Of a DNA stretch of 7,091 bases, positions 1 to 6,392 are shown one piece after another; within the stretch, counting starts at the first letter, position 1; each line of letters opens with the position of its first letter. Under the pieces are notes generated by a model. It was not told the origin of the DNA, ran no database searches, and worked only from the letters and a program-made list of their open reading frames with translations. Source of the stretch: Acholeplasmatales bacterium (lineage in GTDB: Bacteria > Bacillota_I > Bacilli_A > Acholeplasmatales > Anaeroplasmataceae); the NCBI GenBank assembly GCA_017388605.1, contig JAFPIE010000169.1:1-7091 (forward strand), written 5' to 3'. The position numbers and the translations under genes are program-made.

Positions 1-1396
1 ATCTATAATCAATGGTTCCTACAAGCTGATTACCAAGCTTATATTGAATATCACTAAAGCCTACTCTTGGCATTTCTGTAATTGTAGGTAGTGTATACTT
101 CATAGATTCACTAACATAAACTGTTTCATCCTTATCCCCACCAAGGTTATAGAAGATATTACAAGATATAACATCCTCTACCTTAGGGCTAAGGACTAAG
201 GATTCTTTTATTTCATCACCAAGCAAGTAAGGGTTACCCTCCACATCATACCAATAAGGAAGAACCTTTTTATCGATTTCGTATCTTTCCTTATAATATT
301 CCATTGTAGCTTGATAATTTTGTGTTAAATTACTTAAATAATGCGTTTCATCCTTAGTATTTTCGAAAAAGCTTGCTTTAAGCTTTTCACCCTTTTTCAC
401 AATAACTGTATTAATATAATCATAGCCCTTAGTATCAAAATTGATGAAGCATTCATCACTTTCTACGCTAGGATATATATTATATTTTTTAAAGGATTCA
501 TTTTGTCTATATGCATCCACTAAGCTTCGATCTACATCGATATACTTTCCATCAAAGAAATTACCCTCTGCATTTAAAATATTTTCCTTATCTAATAAAT
601 GTAATACAGATACACCATATAGGGAATCCTCCATTAAATATGGATTTCCCTCAAGATATACATCATCAATGTCATAGAATGCATAAGCACCTATTCTTTC
701 GATGCTTCTAGAAACATATATCGATTCCACCATGGAATTTGAAAATGCAAAATTACCAATTTCTGTTACCTTTTGGGTATAAAATTCACTAGGAACATTT
801 ACTCTTTTCGATAAACCATTATAAACTCCAGTAATTGTTAAAGTATTATTTTCATTTAATTCATACTTTACATTTCTTGAGAAGTCTAAAACGGATATCT
901 CAGCAGGAGAAAAATATCCAATAAGTAAAAATACAGGTACAAGCCCCATCGCAATAGAGCTTAATACAATAGAAATAACATTCTTCTTTGTTGGATTCTT
1001 ATCCTTTAAATTAAAGCGGAATAGGAATAAAGAGCATGAAATGGATAATACCATATAGGCTAAATATTCATAATTCACTAAATGATATTGATTGCCATAA
1101 ACAATCGTTAACATTAAGAAGAATCCAATAGGAAGTGCAAATAGAACTCTACCTATACGATATAAGGATTCAAACATTCTATTCTTACCAGATATAATGA
1201 AGAATAATAAATAAACGACAAGTGCAAAGCACATTATACCATCGATAACTGTAAAGAAAATTTCATTGCCCTTAACGATATAGGAAATAAAGAAAAACAA
1301 TAGATTCATTATAACCATGAATGTTAAGCCAATTAAAAGTAATGTTCTTCTTTTTACAATGTTCTTTGAAATCATTACAAAATCATTATTCTGCAT
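1..1396 (-). CDS. Five-helix membrane protein with extracytoplasmic LRR_5 (BspA-like) and Listeria-Bacteroides-type repeats, 3' end outside window
   Basis: The frame is open from the ATG at 1394-1396 to the left edge (465 codons), so the C-terminus is missing. Five hydrophobic segments lie at about residues 17-40, 46-69, 81-100, 109-127 and 138-161. The charged stretches before helix 1 (KNIVKRR), between helices 2 and 3, and between helices 4 and 5 (RFNLKDKNPTKK) are basic. By the positive-inside rule they are cytoplasmic, which puts everything after residue 162 outside. Residues 185-251 read like LRR_5/BspA repeats (VPSEFYTQKVTEIGNFAF, then SIERIGAYAF). Residues 316-395 and 409-463 resemble Listeria-Bacteroides repeats (INFDTKG, VKKGEKL, YWYD; IFYNLGGDKDETVYVSES). 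Such modules are known from surface proteins that bind other proteins or glycans. The start is supported by a strong ribosome site and overlaps the upstream gene by 11 bp, suggesting coupled translation. Its ligand and its link to the helicase are unknown. The frame is secure; the domain names come from reading motifs. Confidence 0.87.
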   Translation of the reverse strand, partial: MQNNDFVMISKNIVKRRTLLLIGLTFMVIMNLLFFFISYIVKGNEIFFTVIDGIMCFALVVYLLFFIISGKNRMFESLYRIGRVLFALPIGFFLMLTIVYGNQYHLVNYEYLAYMVLSISCSLFLFRFNLKDKNPTKKNVISIVLSSIAMGLVPVFLLIGYFSPAEISVLDFSRNVKYELNENNTLTITGVYNGLSKRVNVPSEFYTQKVTEIGNFAFSNSMVESIYVSRSIERIGAYAFYDIDDVYLEGNPYLMEDSLYGVSVLHLLDKENILNAEGNFFDGKYIDVDRSLVDAYRQNESFKKYNIYPSVESDECFINFDTKGYDYINTVIVKKGEKLKASFFENTKDETHYLSNLTQNYQATMEYYKERYEIDKKVLPYWYDVEGNPYLLGDEIKESLVLSPKVEDVISCNIFYNLGGDKDETVYVSESMKYTLPTITEMPRVGFSDIQYKLGNQLVGTIDYR

Positions 1397-2771
1397 CAGA
1401 AGCCACCTCCTTTTCACCTAGGGTTAGGCTTTCCTTAAATCTATATTTACCCTTTTTCTTATCGAAAAGGTAAATAGAGATTTTCTTATCTTTACCATTT
1501 TGATAGCTTATAACTAATGTATTCTTCGTGCAATATGCCTTAAATTTATCCTTTTGTCCAAAGGATTTATTATAAAATGCCTTAAGTAATACATCCTTAT
1601 CCTGATTATAATCAAAATCATTTAAGCTATCGCATAATTTACAAGTATCCCTATTCGATAAATAATTCGATAAGGCATATCTTTGACCGCAGGATTTACA
1701 TACCTTTGTTTGATTTTCCTTTACCTTTAATTCGGTTTCAGGACAAACGAATAAATCCTTCTTCGCAACAGGTACAACCTTATAATCCTTTGCAAGCTCC
1801 ATATTGTTAAAAATCATCTTTATAATGGATTCCTTATCCTCAGTAAATGGTACATTATCCATATTTAAATCAGAAATATCCCAATTTTTACCAATACAAT
1901 TCTTGCAATAATTTAAGCCATCATATTTAATTGCATCCGTCTTAACTACGGTTTCCTCACACATATCGCATGTTACTAAGCAATCATCACAATACTGCTT
2001 ACGCTTATCAAATTTTAGAGTTCTTGTATATTTAAAATATTGCTCGCAAAGACTACATTTTTTAACCTCGTCCTCACGATAATAGAATTTACCATCCTCT
2101 AAGTCCTCTTTCCAATTTTCTGGCTTTCTTTTGGTATATGCAAGTAATGCAATAGAATTATCAATAAATTGATTTTCTGTACCCTCACCATACTTCTTTA
2201 AATACTTTTGGCTTTTTGGATAGTATTTATCATCATCGCCCTTAACAATAGCTTTATTCTTTTTATTTACCTCAAGGTTTTCACCATTCGTTAAATAGCT
2301 TAAGCAATCCAAACAAATAAATTCGTTTGTGGCTGGCTCAAAATTACCTAAATCATTTTGAATTAAGATCTCTCTTGAGCAGCTTTGACACATAGTCTTA
2401 CCACAGAAGCTACATGTATTTAAGAAGCGATCCTTACATTCTGAGCAATATCGATTTGGGAATTCACTATTCTTGCAAATCGATGTTTCACATTTATATA
2501 AATCAATATCTGCATGCTCCTTACAATAGCTTCTTTCACAATCAACGTTGGAGCATTTTACTATATCGTAGGATGAATAAACCTTACCATTACAGCTTGT
2601 GTTAAAGCATCTTTTCGCATGCTGCGAGCATAAATATTTATAATCGACAAAATCAATAGAATCACAAGCCCCTGCCTTGTAATAATACTTTCCACCAACC
2701 TTACGGTTAATTGGAGTAGGTGCCTTCTTTTCTGACCAAACGCTATCACATTCACTACATTTTATTGTCAT
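1386..2771 (-). CDS. Cysteine-rich multi-zinc-finger protein, 461 aa, function unknown
   Basis: I do not recognise a named family. There are 33 cysteines, mostly in CxxC pairs. From the N-terminus: C5/C8 with C36 and C48-x2-H51; C55-x4-C60, C73-x4-C78 and C83-x2-H86, resembling AN1 or B-box spacing; C94-x4-C99; a RING-like or treble-clef-like cluster C109/C112, C120/C123, C128/C131, C153/C156; then three regular zinc ribbons, C239/C242-C261/C264, C268/C271-C289/C292 and C358/C361-C377/C380. Residues 157-238 and 293-342 look like linkers or helices. The last 80 residues are lysine-rich and beta-prone. Such arrays normally hold structural zinc and bind nucleic acid or partner proteins. A cytoplasmic scaffold for the neighbouring helicase is my inference. 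The ATG at 2769-2771 has no good ribosome site; the nearest AGG is 13 nt away. The frame is continuous with the preceding gene apart from one TAG, so this may be the C-terminal part of a longer protein. It overlaps the next gene by 11 bp. Confidence 0.85.
   Translation of the reverse strand: MTIKCSECDSVWSEKKAPTPINRKVGGKYYYKAGACDSIDFVDYKYLCSQHAKRCFNTSCNGKVYSSYDIVKCSNVDCERSYCKEHADIDLYKCETSICKNSEFPNRYCSECKDRFLNTCSFCGKTMCQSCSREILIQNDLGNFEPATNEFICLDCLSYLTNGENLEVNKKNKAIVKGDDDKYYPKSQKYLKKYGEGTENQFIDNSIALLAYTKRKPENWKEDLEDGKFYYREDEVKKCSLCEQYFKYTRTLKFDKRKQYCDDCLVTCDMCEETVVKTDAIKYDGLNYCKNCIGKNWDISDLNMDNVPFTEDKESIIKMIFNNMELAKDYKVVPVAKKDLFVCPETELKVKENQTKVCKSCGQRYALSNYLSNRDTCKLCDSLNDFDYNQDKDVLLKAFYNKSFGQKDKFKAYCTKNTLVISYQNGKDKKISIYLFDKKKGKYRFKESLTLGEKEVASDAE
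1403..1412 (-). promoter_or_regulatory. Strong Shine-Dalgarno site for the membrane-protein gene
   Basis: On the minus strand this reads AAGGAGGTGG, a near-perfect anti-16S match, 6 nt from its last base to the ATG at 1394-1396 (8 nt from the end of the AAGGAGGT core). It lies inside the last codons of the upstream zinc-finger gene, so ribosomes finishing that gene are well placed to restart here. It is the best ribosome site in the window. Confidence 0.85.
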
Positions 2772-2807
2772 ACATTTTTGGCAGCCTAAGAAATTTTGTA
2801 CATACTA
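2772..2807 (-). other. In-frame amber codon and 11 open codons joining the 359-aa and 461-aa frames
   Basis: The TAG at 2805-2807 ends the 359-residue frame. The next 11 codons, in the same frame, read YVQNFLGCQKC and run directly into the ATG of the 461-residue gene. No ATG, GTG or TTG occurs in this stretch in that frame, so the downstream protein cannot start here conventionally. No strong Shine-Dalgarno site is present. The CxxC would pair with the CPIC ending the upstream frame to make a complete zinc ribbon, which suggests the stretch was, or still is, translated. Confidence 0.75.
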
Positions 2808-3884
2808 ATTGGATGCGACAATTTTATTTTTCTCGTTAATTACCTCACCACAAATTGGACAGGTATTTAGGGAATCATTTAGCTTGTTATTTGAGCTTTT
2901 CTTAATTTCATAAACATCACTACCAAATAGATTTCTAAATCTAACGGAAACAAAGCTATAAGGTAATGGGGTTTGTGTAATATATCTAAAGTTCGCAGTC
3001 GCATGAATATCAGGATTATCAGAAATGAATAAGGCATTTTGAATATATTTACCTAATTCAGAATCCTTAAACCAAGAAGGACTATTGGAAAAATCAGATA
3101 CATATGCTTCAATTTGAGATAATACCTGATAAATAATTGGCTCAATATTCGCACTTATTCTTTCCTTATCATCTACAAATTCATGATTCTCAAATTTCTT
3201 TTTCAATGAAGCCTTTTCTTTTTGAGTGAATTTTCTTGCGGTTAATACATTAATTTTATTCGCCTTTTCTAAGCTATTAAATTCCTCTGCAATCTTAACC
3301 TGAACCTGACCCTTATTATTTCCTTCACTGATTTCATCTAATCTAAAATAAACCTTGAATGGGATGTACTCCGTTTGATTTTCCCTTTCAACCTTAATTT
3401 TAAAACCAATAGAATATAGGTTTTGACCTTGAGATTTTGCCTGCTCCGTATGGCTTTCATATGGAGATTTAATATAATCCTCAACGATAATCTCTTCAAC
3501 CTCTTCATCATTTGCAGGAAGAATCAAGAAATTGTATTTTTCATAAATCTTAGAAATAATCTTTTCTAATAATTCTGATACACCATCCTCGCTTTGAATG
3601 ATATTGGATTCGATAATAAGCTTCTTTTCCTTAATAGAGCCTAAATTCTTATAAGGATTTACCTCTTCTTCAACCTCTTCGGAGTCATCTCTATTCAATT
3701 TATGATAAATATTACAAAAATTAAAAACTAATTCTCGTGATATTTTATAGGTAGTTTTTTCAAAATCAACAACAAGATATTTATAATCATCTGTATCCCT
3801 TGGTTCAAAGGAAACAGATAAATCATCTATTTTTTCTTGTGCCGAAAGTAAAAACTCCTCTAAATAATTATTTTCTCTATTCAT
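2805..3884 (-). CDS. Helicase-associated protein of unknown family with a C-terminal half zinc ribbon, 359 aa
   Basis: I do not recognise the family. The protein looks soluble, with no signal peptide or membrane segment. It has two acidic patches (about residues 66-75, DDSEEVEEEV, and 125-136) and a helical stretch near 99-117. Residues 155-200 are strand-rich, 205-240 are charged with many lysines, and 297-328 look like a beta domain. It ends with CPICGEVINEKNKIVASN, where C342 and C345 form only the first half of a zinc ribbon. The matching CxxC lies just past the stop codon in the same frame. The start is well supported by TTGGAG six bases upstream, and only 14 bp separate it from the helicase gene, so the two are almost certainly cotranscribed. 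A role as helicase partner or adaptor is inferred from position only. The TAG end may be a nonsense change or sequencing error; if so, the native protein continues into the zinc-finger frame for about 832 codons in total. Confidence 0.85.
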   Translation of the reverse strand: MNRENNYLEEFLLSAQEKIDDLSVSFEPRDTDDYKYLVVDFEKTTYKISRELVFNFCNIYHKLNRDDSEEVEEEVNPYKNLGSIKEKKLIIESNIIQSEDGVSELLEKIISKIYEKYNFLILPANDEEVEEIIVEDYIKSPYESHTEQAKSQGQNLYSIGFKIKVERENQTEYIPFKVYFRLDEISEGNNKGQVQVKIAEEFNSLEKANKINVLTARKFTQKEKASLKKKFENHEFVDDKERISANIEPIIYQVLSQIEAYVSDFSNSPSWFKDSELGKYIQNALFISDNPDIHATANFRYITQTPLPYSFVSVRFRNLFGSDVYEIKKSSNNKLNDSLNTCPICGEVINEKNKIVASN

Positions 3885-3890
3885 AATCTA

Positions 3891-3896
3891 CTCCAA
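3891..3896 (-). promoter_or_regulatory. Shine-Dalgarno site for the 359-aa gene
   Basis: On the minus strand this is TTGGAG, six bases before the ATG at 3882-3884. It sits within the 14-bp gap after the helicase stop codon and supports the chosen start, in contrast to the poor site before the 461-residue gene. Confidence 0.7.
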
Positions 3897-3898
3897 AT

Positions 3899-6376
3899 TT
3901 AAAAGCCATACATATCTAGATCATCTTTATTTACTACATCAATGGATTCCTTAATATGATCAATCTCTTTTGTATGTCCAGCAATGTTATTTACTCTATC
4001 TCTAACATTATTGAATAGGTTAGCAGCACTTTCCTCAAATCGATTGATTTGTTCATTTCTATCCATACTTAAGTTCAAAGATAAATCCCAGAATTCCTTT
4101 GCGGCAACATCGAATTCAAGCTTTTCTTCCTTACCATTTCTTTTAGCGTCATAGTATGTAGAAGCCGTTGTATCTCCACTCCAATTGGAGAATAGTTCAA
4201 GCTCATATTCAAAGAATCTTAATACATAGCCTTCAACATCCTGTGCATTCGCAAAGAAATAAATATCCATATCATTCCTTTGACCAATTCTATCGATTCT
4301 ACCAATTCTTTGCTCCATATGTAATGGAGATAATAAAATAGAATAATTGATCATCGTATGATAGCTTTGCAAATTTAAGCCTTCAGCATCTGTTGTATAA
4401 GCTATAGAAACAACATTAGAGAATTTAATGTATTCCATATCATATTTACTTAAATTTGATATTCTTGCTACGGAATCATTATCCATATAACGACCTTTAA
4501 AATCCCATAAATGAGCATTTTCAACAAGCATTCTTCTTTCAGAATCATCCTTACAGAAAATAATAATCTTTTCATTACAATGCTTAGGGCTATTGATAAT
4601 TTCACCTAATTTTTGCATCTTTTCAATCTGTAGGAATAAATTATCACTACATAGGATAAGTGCTAATTTATCATAATTCTTGATTTTCTGCATTCCCTTG
4701 CTATCTTTTTGCTGATCCTTTAATTTATTGTTTAAATACTTAAAAAAGGCCTCAAAGAAAAGAGAATAATTCTCTTCTGCATTAATGAAGGTTAAATTTA
4801 AAATGAAAGCTGAAACAGCACCTTCAATAATCTTTTTCTTTTCGATTTCCAAAGGTAGATTTCCAAGGCTAGAGTATGCATCCATACTCTCATGCCAACG
4901 ATTAAAATCATTCTTACTTAAAATCCTATCAATGACTTCAATATTTAAGCCATCCTTCTTTAAATCAAACTTTGTTTCTTGTAATTCTTCTTTTGAAATC
5001 TCATGCTTTAAATATGCGATAATTGTTAATAGCTTATTAAATCTATCCATATCCAAATTAGGAATATATGCTTCATATTCTTGAACAAAGGATTCTCTTT
5101 CTCCCTTTAATTCTGTATCACCATGAGCTCTATCTATAGGTTCACCCTTAATTGGTTTAATCTTATGAGCAACCTTGTCGTCCTTAAAATACTCCCTAAC
5201 AGGATATCCATTCTCTACATAGTTATTATTGAAATAATAGGAATGAGAATTCTTTTTCTTCCAATGAACTCCATATTTTCTTTTTTCAGGATCATATAGA
5301 GTGGTTAATCTCGTATGACGCTCACCAAAGCGTGTAAACCACTCCCACCAACGATTTACACCACGGTTTTTCTCAAGTACTGTAGTCAAATCTAGGGTTT
5401 CCTTTGGCCCAATATCTAAATCCTTTTTGAAATCCTCTTCTGTATATTTAGGATCAATAATCTGCATTAGAGATATTAATTCTCTTAAATCATTCTTTAT
5501 TGGTGTTGCAGTTAATAATAAAATCTTACCCTGCTTTTCAATTCTTTCTTCTCCATTGAATAGAATCTTTTGCTTCATTTGTAAATGATGCAATGCATTA
5601 ATTTTATTATCTGAGCTAGCTGCATCCTTTGATGTATATCTATGAGATTCATCAACCACAATTAAATCAATATGGAATGGCTTTAAAGGATTCTTTTCAT
5701 TGTATTCTGAAACAAGAGAAATGAATCTGTCATCTACAAGATAAGAAAATGGAACTAAAGCACCTAAATAATCATAGGATATACCAGAAATGTTTTCTTT
5801 TCGATTTCCTTGATAATCCTTTATGATACCCGTCTTTTGATAATCACAAAGAATATCAAATACCTTTTGAACATCATCATCTGAATTGCCCTTAACTAAT
5901 GCAAGATTTAAGCCGAACTTATCAAACATTTCATCATGCCAATTTCTAAGCAATTCATCATTCGATAATGTAATAATTAAGGTTCTCCATTCATCCCTAT
6001 ATGCAAGCTCTGCAATAAGCATACCAGCCTCAATGGTTTTACCCATTCCTACTTGATCTGCAAGCAATCCGCCCGTAGGAAGCTTTAAAATAGTTTCTAC
6101 TGTTTGAATTTGATGTGCATAAGCAAAGGACATCATATCAGGGGCTTCATGAGATTCCTCCATCTCTCTTTTTTTCTTTTTATAATATTTTTGATAATTG
6201 TAAAAATTGGTATCATTTAATCTTAATCTACCACGTACATTGGTTGCATCAAATCGATCTGCCTTAGATAATAAATCCTGATTTTGGGTAAAGTCTGTAG
6301 GCTCTAAATTACCAATTTTTACTACTCCAGCACCTGTCTTTTCAGGTTCTATGGAGAATTTTATTTTTTCGCTCAT
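3899..6376 (-). CDS. SNF2/RapA-family helicase-like ATPase, 825 aa
   Basis: All superfamily 2 motifs of the SNF2 type are visible. A Q-motif-like AHQIQT is at about 87. Motif I is LLADQVGMGKTIEAG at 104-118, with Walker A lysine K113. Motif Ia lies near 132-150. Motif II is VVDESHR at 240-246 (DESH). Motif III is LLLTATPIKN at 286-295. Motif IV is KIIIFCKD at 603-610. Motif V is DAEGLNLQ at 663-670. Motif VI is QRIGRIDRIGQR at 689-700, with arginine fingers R693 and R696. The family uses ATP hydrolysis to translocate on double-stranded nucleic acid and displace proteins; most do not unwind strands. All catalytic residues are intact, so it should be active. The gap of about 310 residues between motifs III and IV is large and includes an aromatic and basic segment (342-385) plus helical stretches. 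The C-terminal tail after motif VI is about 125 residues. Only a weak AGG ribosome site precedes the ATG. It lies 11 bp after the preceding stop and 14 bp before the next gene. DrmD-like or HepA/RapA-like proteins are the closest general comparison; no specific ortholog is claimed. Confidence 0.95.
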   Translation of the reverse strand: MSEKIKFSIEPEKTGAGVVKIGNLEPTDFTQNQDLLSKADRFDATNVRGRLRLNDTNFYNYQKYYKKKKREMEESHEAPDMMSFAYAHQIQTVETILKLPTGGLLADQVGMGKTIEAGMLIAELAYRDEWRTLIITLSNDELLRNWHDEMFDKFGLNLALVKGNSDDDVQKVFDILCDYQKTGIIKDYQGNRKENISGISYDYLGALVPFSYLVDDRFISLVSEYNEKNPLKPFHIDLIVVDESHRYTSKDAASSDNKINALHHLQMKQKILFNGEERIEKQGKILLLTATPIKNDLRELISLMQIIDPKYTEEDFKKDLDIGPKETLDLTTVLEKNRGVNRWWEWFTRFGERHTRLTTLYDPEKRKYGVHWKKKNSHSYYFNNNYVENGYPVREYFKDDKVAHKIKPIKGEPIDRAHGDTELKGERESFVQEYEAYIPNLDMDRFNKLLTIIAYLKHEISKEELQETKFDLKKDGLNIEVIDRILSKNDFNRWHESMDAYSSLGNLPLEIEKKKIIEGAVSAFILNLTFINAEENYSLFFEAFFKYLNNKLKDQQKDSKGMQKIKNYDKLALILCSDNLFLQIEKMQKLGEIINSPKHCNEKIIIFCKDDSERRMLVENAHLWDFKGRYMDNDSVARISNLSKYDMEYIKFSNVVSIAYTTDAEGLNLQSYHTMINYSILLSPLHMEQRIGRIDRIGQRNDMDIYFFANAQDVEGYVLRFFEYELELFSNWSGDTTASTYYDAKRNGKEEKLEFDVAAKEFWDLSLNLSMDRNEQINRFEESAANLFNNVRDRVNNIAGHTKEIDHIKESIDVVNKDDLDMYGF

Positions 6377-6386
6377 AGAATCACAA

Positions 6387-6392
6387 CCTAAC
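6387..6392 (-). promoter_or_regulatory. Weak Shine-Dalgarno site for the SNF2 gene, overlapping the upstream stop
   Basis: On the minus strand this reads GTTAGG, with the AGG ten bases before the ATG at 6374-6376. It overlaps the TAG (6388-6390) of the upstream gene, so the SNF2 gene may depend on ribosomes arriving from that gene. The match is short and the call is tentative. Confidence 0.4.

Noticed and set aside
341..711. Three overlapping plus-strand ORFs of 60-78 codons
   Set aside because: They lie entirely opposite the open minus-strand frame of the membrane protein, have no ribosome sites I could see, and their translations look like antisense of coding sequence.
2414..2755. ORFs of 63-64 codons on both strands inside the zinc-finger gene
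   Set aside because: Both fall within the 461-residue frame, whose regular CxxC spacing shows it is the real coding frame.
2781..2787. Small palindrome GGCAGCC between the 359-aa and 461-aa frames as a terminator or regulatory hairpin
   Set aside because: The stem would be only three pairs around a single base, with no T-tract on the transcribed strand, so it is too weak to call.
4785..5084. Plus-strand ORF of 99 codons opposite the SNF2 gene
   Set aside because: It is a shadow of the helicase frame. Its Phe/Ser/Lys-rich composition is what the complement of an AT-rich gene gives, and there is no supporting context.
3899..6376. Assignment to DISARM on the basis of an SNF2 helicase (DrmD-like)
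   Set aside because: No methyltransferase, DrmA helicase, DrmB (DUF1998) or phospholipase-type DrmC is visible, and the neighbours do not match. An SNF2 motor alone is not diagnostic.
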